Assembly: GCF_001513675.1 (NCBI RefSeq)
Contig: NZ_CP013859.1
Coordinates: 63,081 to 127,080, forward strand
Source of the DNA: Microbacterium sp. XT11
Lineage (GTDB): Bacteria > Actinomycetota > Actinomycetes > Actinomycetales > Microbacteriaceae
Direction of reading: 5' to 3'
DNA: 64,000 nucleotides
Shown: piece after piece, positions 1 to 7,849 of the stretch
Position numbering within the stretch: position 1 is the first letter of the stretch
How the letters are laid out: the number at the start of each line of letters is the position of its first letter
The notes under the pieces: generated by a model
Told to the model about the DNA's origin: nothing
Database searches by the model: none
Seen by the model: only the letters and a program-made list of their open reading frames with translations
Made by a program: the position numbers and the translations under genes

Positions 1-571
1 GCAACGCCTCCATCGCACCTTCCTTGACGGCGCCCGGTGTGAGAGTGGCGAGGTTGCGAGGATCGATGATGGCATGGCGCGGTCTCAGCGCGCGACCGAT
101 GATGAGCCGGTAGCCGCTCTCGTTCTTGAGGACCCCGACGCTGTTCGTCTCTGAGGACGTGCCGAGAGTGGTCGGCACGGCGATGACGTCGACGGGCGGT
201 GGAGCGTCCGGCAAGAGCGTCAAGGCAGAGGCCGATGCGTGCCCGATGGCGTACTCGAACACGTGACCTGAACCGAGAGCCAGCGCCGCAATCTTGCTCG
301 CATCGAGAACCGTGCCCCCGCCGACCGCCACGACCACGTCGGGCCGCCGACGTACCATCTCCCGCGCGATGGCCAGGACAGCGGTCGCATCCATGGAGCG
401 AGCGTCGACCGCCATAGTCCTCTCCGGGTCTGCCGCGGGGATGGAAGGAGAGATCGCCGAATCCACGATCACGAGAGCCTTTCGCCCCTCAATGAGGTGC
501 GCAATCGTGTGGCCCGCTACCCCTCGCCCGTGCCAGAGCGTCGGCGTGACCCGTGTTGCGGCAGACGTCAT
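1..571 (-). CDS. Iron-containing alcohol dehydrogenase family protein, daptide-type (MpaB-like), C-terminus off the window
   Basis: The first 190 residues of a group III (iron-type) alcohol dehydrogenase are visible; the rest lies beyond base 1. The ATG at 571 overlaps the stop of the aminotransferase gene (ATGA), so the two are translationally coupled. The nucleotide-binding motif GGGTVLDASK lies near residues 85-95 and the PTTLGTSSE motif near residue 132. In daptide RiPP clusters such an enzyme oxidatively decarboxylates the C-terminal Thr of the precursor to a ketone that the neighbouring aminotransferase then aminates. I infer that role from gene order. Where the family usually has the first metal-ligand Asp (GxDAL) this protein has GAMEAL, so Glu may take its place. 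An ordinary small-alcohol dehydrogenase is the alternative. Confidence 0.75.
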   Translation of the reverse strand, partial: MTSAATRVTPTLWHGRGVAGHTIAHLIEGRKALVIVDSAISPSIPAADPERTMAVDARSMDATAVLAIAREMVRRRPDVVVAVGGGTVLDASKIAALALGSGHVFEYAIGHASASALTLLPDAPPPVDVIAVPTTLGTSSETNSVGVLKNESGYRLIIGRALRPRHAIIDPRNLATLTPGAVKEGAMEAL

Positions 572-1830
572 GCTGCTGCTTCCTGGAACGCCTGCGCGAC
601 ACCGGCGCGCACCGCCGCATCGGTCTCACGAAGCTCATCGGCGCTGAATCCAAATGGTGGAATCAGTTCGATCGAGCTGGGACCGGGCTGGACGAGCACT
701 CCGTTGTCGGCGATGGCGAAGACGACACGAAGGACCTCGGCTGTGGAGAGAGAAGTGGCATCGTCGTTCCGGAGCTCCATTCCGAGGAAGCATCCCCGTC
801 CGGTGATATCGGCCACCACGCCATCCGCTTTCCACTGCGTCGCCATCTGCAGCAGGTCGTTCGCGAGGGCCCGGGTGGTCGACTCCACTGCTATGCGATG
901 CAGTTCGTCGATCATCGCGAGTATGGCCGCCGCACACGCCGGCGTTCCTGCTTGGGTCTCTCCGTGGACGAAGGTCCATCCTGCGCGAGCGAACTGGGAG
1001 GCGATACGAGGGCCGACGAGCAGCGCGGCAGCAGCTGTTGCTCCGTTCGTCAGCGCCTTGGACAGGATGAGGATGTCGGGCGCGGCCTCCCACCTGTCCG
1101 TGGCCAGCATCGTTCCCGTGCGACCGAACCCCGTCGCGACTTCATCGGCGACGAGCAGAAACCCGTATTGCTCGCGTAGGACGAGGAGTCGACGGACGAA
1201 TTCATCGGACAACGGGTATGCACCGCTCCCCAAGACGGGCTCCACGACGACCGATGCGACTCTGGCACCTTCGCGCTCCAACAGCGATTCGAGTTCGTGC
1301 CCCTCGTCGCTGAACGACACGTGCCGTACCCATCGCCGGTCGACGGAGTACACGGATTGCAGCAGGTCGTCTCCGCTCAGTGCCTGGCTGCCATACATCG
1401 TGCCGTGGTAGCTCCCCTTCAGCCCCACCACGAGCGCACGGGAGCGGTTGCCACTCTGCGACCAGTACTGCCTGGCGAGTTTCATCGCCGCGTCGTTTGC
1501 GGCGCCGCCCGATGTCGAGAAGATGACGCGGCTGTATCTCGCCGGATTCGCGAGCTCGATGAGAGCTTCAGCTGCTTCCTCCGCGAACCGGTGCGGGGCT
1601 CGGAACAATGACAGATACGACGCGTCTCGCGTTGCCTTGGCGACAGCCTCGGCGATCGCCGGGTTGCCGAAGCCGAGCGGAACGTTCCAGAGGCCGCTCG
1701 TCACGCAGAGGCGGCTGGATCCGTCCGCGAACTCGATGCGATGTCCCGCGGCGGCGACAGCGACGCGGTCCGGCGAGAAGATCGCATCTGCGGGAGCCAT
1801 CGACGTCCACAGCGGGTGCGACGCGGTCAC
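568..1830 (-). CDS. Class III PLP-dependent aminotransferase, daptide-type (MpaC-like)
   Basis: A complete 420-residue fold-type I aminotransferase of class III. The PLP lysine is in SKALTNG (about residue 262), preceded by the cofactor-contacting DEVATGFGRTG; the phosphate-binding STSGGAAND lies near residue 105. GTG start at 1830 overlaps the stop of the upstream gene (GTGA), and its own stop overlaps the dehydrogenase start, giving a tightly coupled three-gene unit. Class III enzymes include ornithine and GABA transaminases, but pairing with an Fe-dehydrogenase and an RRE-like protein matches daptide clusters, where the enzyme aminates the C-terminal ketone of the peptide. Domain call is firm, pathway call is by context. 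Confidence 0.8.
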   Translation of the reverse strand: MTASHPLWTSMAPADAIFSPDRVAVAAAGHRIEFADGSSRLCVTSGLWNVPLGFGNPAIAEAVAKATRDASYLSLFRAPHRFAEEAAEALIELANPARYSRVIFSTSGGAANDAAMKLARQYWSQSGNRSRALVVGLKGSYHGTMYGSQALSGDDLLQSVYSVDRRWVRHVSFSDEGHELESLLEREGARVASVVVEPVLGSGAYPLSDEFVRRLLVLREQYGFLLVADEVATGFGRTGTMLATDRWEAAPDILILSKALTNGATAAAALLVGPRIASQFARAGWTFVHGETQAGTPACAAAILAMIDELHRIAVESTTRALANDLLQMATQWKADGVVADITGRGCFLGMELRNDDATSLSTAEVLRVVFAIADNGVLVQPGPSSIELIPPFGFSADELRETDAAVRAGVAQAFQEAAA

Positions 1831-2894
1831 CGGGAGACTTCTTCCGCCCGGAGGCCGTCGACGGGTTCGCCGAAGTGGACGCCGAGTGCCTCGACCGCTT
1901 CACGGCAGAGTTCCCGCGCGTGACGGACAGGCGTCGCACTCTCGCGCGCCACCCGTTCAGCCGCGAGGCTGAGGGTGCTCGACGTTTGCGTCGCCGCGAC
2001 GACTCGCGCGGTCAACGGCGACAGAAGCTGTCTGCGCAGGCTCCTGATGTCGGCGAGCACGAAGCCCTCGGCTGTCTCGAGCAAGAAGGGATCTGTCGTC
2101 GGCGGTTCGGCGTCGGAGAGGTGGTCGTCGAGCAGGCACCAGCCGAATCCCGAGATCTTGGCATCACCGTTCGCGAGGTGAAGCATCTTCATCAGGTCGG
2201 CGGCATCGAGGTATCGCGCGATCCACCTGCGATCGAGCAGGTCTGCCGTGATGTCGCGCCCGGGTGCGATGTCTCCCAGCGCCGCAGCTCGAGGCAGCGG
2301 ATTGACGAGCAGCGCCGGTAGGCCGTCCAGACTCCCGATCGGTGCGCCCTGCACGCCCACACCGATACGCCCGTCCGGACGGATCCGGAGCGCGCTCGGT
2401 GTGTCGATCTCCGCAGGGGCAGCCACCGCGTGGCGATCGGCCAGCAGCACCCGCGGATCGATCAACGGTGCAGGGAAGACACCCGTCGTCCGAGCGAGGT
2501 CGGCGTCGTCGAGAAAGGCCTGCCAGCTCACCTCGTCGAAGAAGCGCACCGCCGTCGGTCCAACCAGCTGGATGAAGGCCGCAGCGACATAGTCCTGCAA
2601 CTCGACGCTCCGTTCCCCGAGGAAGAGCTCATCTCCGACCTCAGAGAACGCGCCGCTGTAATGGATTGCCGGGGCCGGCCCTTCGTGCGGGCTTCCCTCT
2701 TCCAGGAGAAGCAGGTCCCCGGGGCCGGTCACCTCTCCGACGGCGCCCGCATCCGCATCAGGTTCGACGAAGATCACGCGCGAGCGTTCTCCACGCTCCC
2801 CGGTGATCCAGTCACGAAGCGCTCGCGCTCCAAGGACGTCCGGTCCGGCCGGCGGCCTTGCACGCATTTCCGACGTCGTGCCTTGTGACCCCAT
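1827..2894 (-). CDS. Probable daptide RiPP recognition protein (MpaD-like)
   Basis: A soluble protein of 355 residues without signal peptide or membrane segment. It begins the three-gene unit and overlaps the aminotransferase by 4 bp. I chose the ATG at 2894 because GGGGGGAA lies just upstream; the in-frame ATG at 2906 has no ribosome binding site. The sequence carries no catalytic motif I know. A central stretch with IRPDGRIGVG and the C-terminal LETAEGFVLADI segment look like a partner-binding scaffold rather than an enzyme. In daptide clusters a protein of this size and position contains the precursor-binding RRE. Assignment rests mainly on the neighbours. Confidence 0.6.
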   Translation of the reverse strand: MGSQGTTSEMRARPPAGPDVLGARALRDWITGERGERSRVIFVEPDADAGAVGEVTGPGDLLLLEEGSPHEGPAPAIHYSGAFSEVGDELFLGERSVELQDYVAAAFIQLVGPTAVRFFDEVSWQAFLDDADLARTTGVFPAPLIDPRVLLADRHAVAAPAEIDTPSALRIRPDGRIGVGVQGAPIGSLDGLPALLVNPLPRAAALGDIAPGRDITADLLDRRWIARYLDAADLMKMLHLANGDAKISGFGWCLLDDHLSDAEPPTTDPFLLETAEGFVLADIRSLRRQLLSPLTARVVAATQTSSTLSLAAERVARESATPVRHARELCREAVEALGVHFGEPVDGLRAEEVSR

Positions 2895-2927
2895 GGTTCC
2901 CCCCATGAACTCAGATCTCGTCCATTC

Positions 2928-2952
2928 GACGCCTTAGCGTCCTCATTTGAGG
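2928..2952. promoter_or_regulatory. Two abutting inverted repeats upstream of the daptide-like operon
   Basis: GACGC-N4-GCGTC (2928-2941) is followed at once by CCTCA-N2-TGAGG (2941-2952), 34-58 bp upstream of the first gene of the operon. They could be a repressor site or small leader hairpins. Nothing else coding is seen between the operon and the tRNA; in particular no short ORF that looks like a daptide precursor. Confidence 0.35.
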
Positions 2953-3133
2953 CTAGGAAGGACACACTCGAGAAGCAATATTCAATCCGCACGGACGGTC
3001 GTCTGCGAGACGTAGGCCATCTCGGCGTCACGAGGCGGGCAGTATCACACCGACTCCAGCGGCCACGAGCTCGCCGCCCGAGCGACGGTCACGGGCGGCC
3101 CGGCCGATCGGCTAGACTGTTCAGGTTGTTCCT

Positions 3134-3221
3134 GGTGACGTGTCCGAGCGGCCGAAGGAGCACGCTTGGAAAGCGTGTGTTGTGCAAGCAACCGCGGGTT
3201 CGAATCCCGCCGTCACCGCCA
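3134..3221 (+). tRNA. tRNA-Ser (anticodon GGA)
   Basis: The acceptor arms GGTGACG (3134-3140) and CGTCACC (3211-3217) pair, followed by discriminator G and an encoded CCA. The anticodon stem CACGC/GCGTG encloses TTGGAAA, giving anticodon GGA that reads UCC/UCU serine codons. A long variable arm, as expected for tRNA-Ser, lies between it and the T-arm GGGTTCGAATCCC. A TAGACT -10 hexamer sits at 3113-3118. Confidence 0.97.
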
Positions 3222-3226
3222 CAAGT

Positions 3227-3257
3227 AAGAGGGGTCTCGCGACGCGGGACCTCTCTT
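3227..3257 (+). terminator. Hairpin after tRNA-Ser
   Basis: AAGAGGGGTC pairs with GGACCTCTCTT (one G-T pair) around a GC-rich loop, directly after the tRNA. There is no long T tract. The next 170 bp to the desaturase hold only a possible -10 (TAGCCT, about 3364). Confidence 0.6.
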
Positions 3258-3434
3258 GCCTTTCCTGAGCGCCACGGGATCCGGGGAGCCCTGGGCGCAG
3301 CGAAGAGCGGAGTCCCACCGTTCCCGCCCGCACGTATGCCCGGCGGCGTATACGCCCCGGGTTAGCCTGAGTCCAGCGATCGGCATCCGCCCTTGGCATC
3401 CGCAGCTCAAGGGCTCCGAACGAAGGAGAGCATC

Positions 3435-4547
3435 ATCTCCGCTACCCAGGTCGCTCCGACCGCTCCGTCCCTCGGCCCCGTGCGGCAGACGTACGCCGGC
3501 ACCGAGCAGTTCCCGCCGATGGCGACCGCCTATCGCGACGTGCTCCAGGTGGTGCGCGAGATGGGGCTTTTGCAGCGCACTCCCGTGTTCTACGGGCTGG
3601 TGGGCGCGACCCTCGTGCTGGCATTCGCAGGTTGCGTCGCCGGCTTCGTGCTCCTCGGTGACAGCTGGTTCCAGCTGCTCATCGCGGCCGCACTCGGCAT
3701 CGTCTTCACCCAGGTCGCGTTTCTCGCGCACGAGGCGGCGCACCGCCAGGTGCTGTCATCGGGACCGGCGAACTTCCGCCTCGCCCGCATCCTCGGCGGG
3801 ATCGTCGGCATGAGCTATCACTGGTGGGACTCCAAGCACACCCGCCACCACGGGAACCCGAACCAGGTCGGGAAGGATCCCGACATCGAGGTCGACACGA
3901 TCTCGTTCCTCGAGAAGGATGCTGCGGCGTCTCGCGGGCTCGTGCGGCTGCTCACCCGCCGCCAGGGCTGGCTGTTCTTCCCCCTGCTGACGCTCGAGGG
4001 CGTGAACCTGCACGTGCTGGGATACCGGCATCTGCTCTCGCGGCGGAAGATCACCGGCCGGTGGATCGAGCTGAGCATCATCACCGCCCGCCTCGCGCTC
4101 GTCATCCTCCCTGTGTTCCTGCTGCTGCCGCTGGGCATGGCGTTCGCGTTCCTCGGCGTGCAGCTCGCGGTGTTCGGCGTGTACATGGGGGCGTCGTTCG
4201 CGCCCAATCACAAGGGCATGGCCATCATCGCGCCCGACGCCCGGCTCGACTTCTTCTCGAAGCAGGTCCGCACGTCGCGCAACATCCGCGGCGGCTGGTG
4301 GGCGACTGCACTCATGGGAGGCTTGAACCACCAGGTCGAGCACCACCTCTTCCCCAGCATGTCGCGCTTCCATCTCGCCGCCGCGCGCGGAGTCGTGCGC
4401 GACTACTGCGACTCGCACGGTGTGCCGTACACCGAGACCAGCCTCGGCCGCTCCTACGCGATCGTCATCGACTACCTGAACCGCGTAGGACTCGCAGCCA
4501 GGGATCCGTTCGACTGCCCGATGGCGGCCCAGTACCGCCGCGTGTGA
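3435..4547 (+). CDS. Membrane fatty acid desaturase
   Basis: Membrane di-iron desaturase of about 370 residues. It introduces a double bond into acyl chains of membrane lipids or acyl-CoA using O2 and a ferredoxin-type donor. All three histidine boxes are present: HEAAH (about residue 100), HTRHH (about 135) and QVEHH near the C-terminus (GGLNHQVEHHLFPSM). Hydrophobic pairs of helices lie between them. The start is odd: AAGGAG at 3423-3428 stands 6 bp before an in-frame ATC, not ATG. A TTG at 3393 has no ribosome binding site and the first ATG (3519) would remove 28 residues. It is monocistronic, between a tRNA and a strong hairpin. Confidence 0.9.
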   Translation: MSATQVAPTAPSLGPVRQTYAGTEQFPPMATAYRDVLQVVREMGLLQRTPVFYGLVGATLVLAFAGCVAGFVLLGDSWFQLLIAAALGIVFTQVAFLAHEAAHRQVLSSGPANFRLARILGGIVGMSYHWWDSKHTRHHGNPNQVGKDPDIEVDTISFLEKDAAASRGLVRLLTRRQGWLFFPLLTLEGVNLHVLGYRHLLSRRKITGRWIELSIITARLALVILPVFLLLPLGMAFAFLGVQLAVFGVYMGASFAPNHKGMAIIAPDARLDFFSKQVRTSRNIRGGWWATALMGGLNHQVEHHLFPSMSRFHLAAARGVVRDYCDSHGVPYTETSLGRSYAIVIDYLNRVGLAARDPFDCPMAAQYRRV

Positions 4548-4552
4548 TCCCG

Positions 4553-4591
4553 CGGCGGACATCCGCGTCCCACGGATGCGGATGTCCGCCG
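4553..4591 (+). terminator. Strong hairpin after desaturase gene
   Basis: Perfect 14-bp stem CGGCGGACATCCGC / GCGGATGTCCGCCG with an 11-base loop, 6 bases after the desaturase stop. No T run follows, as is common in this window. Confidence 0.75.
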
Positions 4592-4637
4592 TCGGACGTA
4601 CACTCGACTCCTCGGCCGGAGGAAGCGAGTACCAGAC

Positions 4638-4958
4638 ATGCCCTCACGACCGCTCGACCCCGACACCCACCTCGGCGTACGGCTCAGCGCCATCATGGCG
4701 CGGCACGCGTACACGAAGCATCCGGAAGCCGTGGTCGACGAGCTGTACCGCATCGCGGGCGAACGCCTCGACATCCTCGCGGAGGAGGTGGGCGTGTGGA
4801 TCGGCTTCCACGAGAGCGAGCACACCCGCGATCTCACCGCCGCGCTGCGGCGTCTGCCGCTCGACCTCGACGCCTGGATCGAGACCGGCCGTGAACGACG
4901 CCGTGCCGGCCACCACTCCACCACCGGGTTCATGGGGCCGAACGGAACCGGGCGATGA
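4638..4958 (+). CDS. Small hypothetical protein
   Basis: A 106-residue soluble protein with no signal peptide or membrane helix. GGAGGAAG lies about 12 bp before the ATG. The body is predicted helical (GVRLSAIMARHAY, VVDELYRIAGERLDILAEEVG) and the C-terminal third is basic and Gly-rich (GRERRRAGHH). I do not recognise a family. It converges on the GNAT gene with 4 bp between the two stops, so it is its own transcription unit. Confidence 0.7.
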   Translation: MPSRPLDPDTHLGVRLSAIMARHAYTKHPEAVVDELYRIAGERLDILAEEVGVWIGFHESEHTRDLTAALRRLPLDLDAWIETGRERRRAGHHSTTGFMGPNGTGR

Positions 4959-4962
4959 CGTG

Positions 4963-5562
4963 TCAGCCGAACGTCACACCGTAGCTCATGCCGCCGGGCG
5001 CCGATGGGAGACGTGTCATGCCTAGCCGCTCGTAGAACGCCGCCGCACCCGCGTTGTTCGGATCCATACCGAGATGCAGACCGCGCACGCCCCGGCGGGT
5101 GAGTTCGGCGAACAGCGTCTCGATGAGCCTGCGCCCGAGCCCCTGCCCTTGCGTCTCCGGGAGCAGATCGATGTGCAGGTGCGCGGGATAGTCCGCGGCG
5201 TTCGGCTCGACACCCGGCGCCCGCGTGTAGGCGTAGTCGAGCATCCGGTCCTCGCGCGTGACGAGCTCCGAGGGCCGCGGATACCGCTCGTGGAACGCCG
5301 GCCACCACGCGTCGCGGAACCACGCGTAGAACGCGTCGGTGTCATCCGTGGCGACGATGTAGCCGATCGTCCTCCCGTCCTCCGATTCGACGACCCACGC
5401 CAGGTCCGGATGCCGCTCGACGTAGGGCACCGCGAAGAGATCTCCCCACAGCGTGTCGTCCGGGAGGATGCCCGTGGCGTCTTTGCCGGCATCAGCCGTG
5501 CGAAGGCAGATCTCGTACATCGCTGGTCGATCGCTCGGGCGGTACGGACGGATGACGGACAC
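4963..5562 (-). CDS. GNAT family N-acetyltransferase
   Basis: A 199-residue single-domain Gcn5-related acetyltransferase, transferring acetyl from acetyl-CoA to an unknown amine. The acetyl-CoA loop is ETQGQGLGRRLIETLF (about residues 138-153), preceded by the beta-4 strand AHLHIDLLP, and the late strand HLGMDPNNAGAAAFYERLGM is typical. GTG start with AGGAG 8 bp upstream. Substrate cannot be told from the sequence; the overall pattern is close to proteins annotated as GNATs related to the bacterial O-GlcNAcase-associated domain. Confidence 0.85.
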   Translation of the reverse strand: MSVIRPYRPSDRPAMYEICLRTADAGKDATGILPDDTLWGDLFAVPYVERHPDLAWVVESEDGRTIGYIVATDDTDAFYAWFRDAWWPAFHERYPRPSELVTREDRMLDYAYTRAPGVEPNAADYPAHLHIDLLPETQGQGLGRRLIETLFAELTRRGVRGLHLGMDPNNAGAAAFYERLGMTRLPSAPGGMSYGVTFG

Positions 5563-5599
5563 GGACGCTCCTCGGGTCGGCTGCTCTGGCGGAACGCCT

Positions 5600-6256
5600 T
5601 CAGCCTATCCGCGCCTCCGGGGCGGCCGCCGCGACGGCGGAGCGCGCCGTGACCCACGGCAGCAGCCACCCGGCGAGGAGGAACACCACGGCAGCCCCGG
5701 CGAGCGCTCCGCCGAGGGTGTCGGTGGCCCAGTGCACCGACAGGACCGTCCGCGACAGAGCCATCGCCACGACCCACAGCACGCCTGCAACCGCCGTCCA
5801 CACGCGCGGGAACAGCACCCACACCACCACGGCGATCGTTGCAGCGTTGGCGGTGTGCCCGGATGGGAACGATCCGAAGTCGCTCGCCACGATCATGTCG
5901 TCGGGACGCGCGCGCCCGAGAAGGTTCTTCAGCACCTGCACGGCGCCGGCGCTGGCGGCGAAACAGACCGCGGCGAAGACGGCGGATCGCCACCGTCGAG
6001 CGATCAGGAACGCCAGGATGACCACGAGCGGCACGGCGAACACTGCGATCCATCCGCCGCCGACGGCGTTGAACACGAGAGCCGCGTCGATCATCGGATC
6101 GATGCGGTGCTGCGCCACCAGGTCGTTCCACCACCGGTCGAAGGCCGGCGGCTCGCGGAATCCGAAGACGACGGCGGCGCCGAGGAGCACGGTAGCCGCC
6201 ATCAGTCCGCCGCCCCATGCGAGCAGCATCCGTCGTGTCATCGCATCATTCTGCAC
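5600..6256 (-). CDS. PAP2-family membrane phosphatase
   Basis: A 218-residue integral membrane protein with five to six hydrophobic segments and the three PAP2 motifs: KNLLGRARP (motif 1), PSGHTANAAT with the catalytic His (motif 2), and SRTVLSVHWATD (motif 3). Such enzymes dephosphorylate undecaprenyl diphosphate or phosphatidic acid on the outer face of the membrane. GTG at 6256 has GGGGA upstream; an ATG at 6241 is the alternative. It follows the MFS gene in the same direction after a short tandem repeat. Confidence 0.88.
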   Translation of the reverse strand: MQNDAMTRRMLLAWGGGLMAATVLLGAAVVFGFREPPAFDRWWNDLVAQHRIDPMIDAALVFNAVGGGWIAVFAVPLVVILAFLIARRWRSAVFAAVCFAASAGAVQVLKNLLGRARPDDMIVASDFGSFPSGHTANAATIAVVVWVLFPRVWTAVAGVLWVVAMALSRTVLSVHWATDTLGGALAGAAVVFLLAGWLLPWVTARSAVAAAAPEARIG

Positions 6257-6262
6257 GATCGT

Positions 6263-6302
6263 CCCCGGGGAGAACCGGAGAGCCCCGGGGAGAACCGGGA
6301 GA
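6263..6302. repeat. Two tandem 20-bp units between PAP2 and MFS genes
   Basis: CCCCGGGGAGAACCGG plus four variable bases is repeated twice in tandem in the intergenic gap. The CCCCGGGG core is itself palindromic. The first copy may serve as ribosome binding region for the PAP2 gene. Confidence 0.6.
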
Positions 6303-6338
6303 ACGGCGAGGAACCGTCGCGCGCCGGGGCGGGCCGGC

Positions 6339-7703
6339 TCACGGCGCGAGCATGCCCACGGTGCGCGGACGCACGATGAGCCAGAGCGAGAGGACCGCCA
6401 CCACTGCGCACCCCACCATCACCGAGGCCATCGTGGTCGCCGTGGTGCCGGCGCTCTTCGAGAGCCAGCCGACGATGGGCGAGATGACGCCGGCGACGCC
6501 GAAGTTCGTCGCGCCGATGACAGATGCCGCGGTGCCTGCCGCCTTGCCGTGTCGGTCGAGCGCCAGCACCTGCACGTTCGGGAACGTGAAGCCGCACGCG
6601 GTCATGAACACGAACAGGGGGATCATGGTTCCCCACAGCCCGAGACCCAGCTGATCCGTGACGATGATCGCCGTTCCGGACAGCAGGAGCACGGCGGTCG
6701 ACCAGGCCATCACCCACTGCGGGCCGAAGCGCGCCGCCAGGCGGGACGCGGTCTGCACCCCGGCGACCACGCCGAGCGAGTTCACGGCGAAGAGCAGTCC
6801 GTACTGCTGCGCGTCCAGCCCGTGGGTCTGCTGGAACAGGAACGGCGAGGCCGACAGATAGGAGAACAGGCCGGAGAAGGTCATGCCGCCGATGATGAGG
6901 ACACCGATGAAGACGCGGTCGCTGAACACGGAACGGTACCGCTGCAGGGCCGTCGAACCGCCCTTCTCCTGTCGTCGCGCCACGGGCAGCGTCTCCGGGA
7001 CGAACGCGACGGTCGACACGAGCATGACGACGCCGTAGACCGCCAGCACCACGAAGATGCCGCGCCACGGCATGAGGGTGAGCAGCCACGAGCCGATGAG
7101 CGGCGCGGCCACCGGAGCGACCCCCGACACGAGCGCGAGGCGTGAGAGCATCACGACGAGACGCTTGCCGCCGAACAGGTCGCGCACGATGGCCATCGCG
7201 ACGACGCCGCCGGCAGCCGCGCCGATGCCCATGAACACGCGCGCTCCGCCGAGCAGCGGCAGGTTGGGCGCGAATGCCGCAGCCGCGCTCGCCAGCACGT
7301 GCAGGGCCGTGACCGCGATCAGGGGCAGTCGACGCCCGACCTTGTCGCTGAGCGGACCGACGACGAGCTGGCCGAGGGCGAACCCGATCATCGTGCCCGT
7401 GAGCGTCAGCTGGATGGCCGCGGCCGTGGTCTCGAAGTCCTGCTCGAGCACGGGGAACGCGGGGAGGTACAGGTCGATCGTGAACGGTCCGAGCGCGGTG
7501 AGCGCGCCGAGCAGCACGATGTAGAGGATCCGCCGGGCGTTCGACAGCGAGTCCCCCGGATGCAGCACGATCGGCGCGGTCGCCGGGTTCGATCCCAGCG
7601 TGCGGATGGCACCGGTGGCGGAGGGCACGCGGATGCTGCCTGTCGCGGTGCGTTCCGGCTGCGGGGTGGTCGGGATGGTGTCGGTGCGGGGCGCGTCGGG
7701 CAC
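6339..7703 (-). CDS. Bcr/CflA-type MFS drug exporter
   Basis: A 454-residue major facilitator of the drug:H+ antiporter 1 group with 12 hydrophobic segments after a Pro/Thr-rich 58-residue cytoplasmic N-terminus. Motif A appears as GPLSDKVGRRLPLI and the start of helix 1 as LTALGPFTIDLYLPAFP, both characteristic of Bcr/CflA exporters (bicyclomycin, chloramphenicol, other compounds). GTG start with AAGGA 8 bp upstream. The long N-terminal extension is unusual for the family and could mean a later true start. Confidence 0.88.
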   Translation of the reverse strand: MPDAPRTDTIPTTPQPERTATGSIRVPSATGAIRTLGSNPATAPIVLHPGDSLSNARRILYIVLLGALTALGPFTIDLYLPAFPVLEQDFETTAAAIQLTLTGTMIGFALGQLVVGPLSDKVGRRLPLIAVTALHVLASAAAAFAPNLPLLGGARVFMGIGAAAGGVVAMAIVRDLFGGKRLVVMLSRLALVSGVAPVAAPLIGSWLLTLMPWRGIFVVLAVYGVVMLVSTVAFVPETLPVARRQEKGGSTALQRYRSVFSDRVFIGVLIIGGMTFSGLFSYLSASPFLFQQTHGLDAQQYGLLFAVNSLGVVAGVQTASRLAARFGPQWVMAWSTAVLLLSGTAIIVTDQLGLGLWGTMIPLFVFMTACGFTFPNVQVLALDRHGKAAGTAASVIGATNFGVAGVISPIVGWLSKSAGTTATTMASVMVGCAVVAVLSLWLIVRPRTVGMLAP

Positions 7704-7795
7704 GAGGTCCTTCCAGGGCGGGGGCGAAGGATGCTCGAAACGATTCGACCGAGCCCATCCATGCTACTCCTGCACCGACCCCGTCGCCGTCGCGC

Positions 7796-7849
7796 GATCA
7801 GGACGTGGCGCGGGATCAGGACGTGGCGCGGGATCAGGCCGTGGCGCGG
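7796..7849. repeat. Three 18-bp tandem repeats spanning the metB stop codon
   Basis: The unit GATCAGGACGTGGCGCGG (third copy with one change) occurs at 7796, 7814 and 7832. The third copy contains the last codons and the TGA of metB. The other two are duplications beyond it, each carrying another in-frame TGA on the coding strand. Confidence 0.9.

Noticed and set aside
2907..3133. Daptide precursor gene between the operon and the tRNA
   Set aside because: The frames here give no short peptide with a leader and hydrophobic, Thr-ending core.
3134..3221. tRNA-Ser as attachment site of an island carrying the daptide-like genes
   Set aside because: Integrases use the 3' end of tRNA genes, which here faces away from the daptide side. 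No integrase or repeated 3' end was seen.
3126..3399. Small frames across tRNA-Ser
   Set aside because: They read through the tRNA on both strands and have no coding features.
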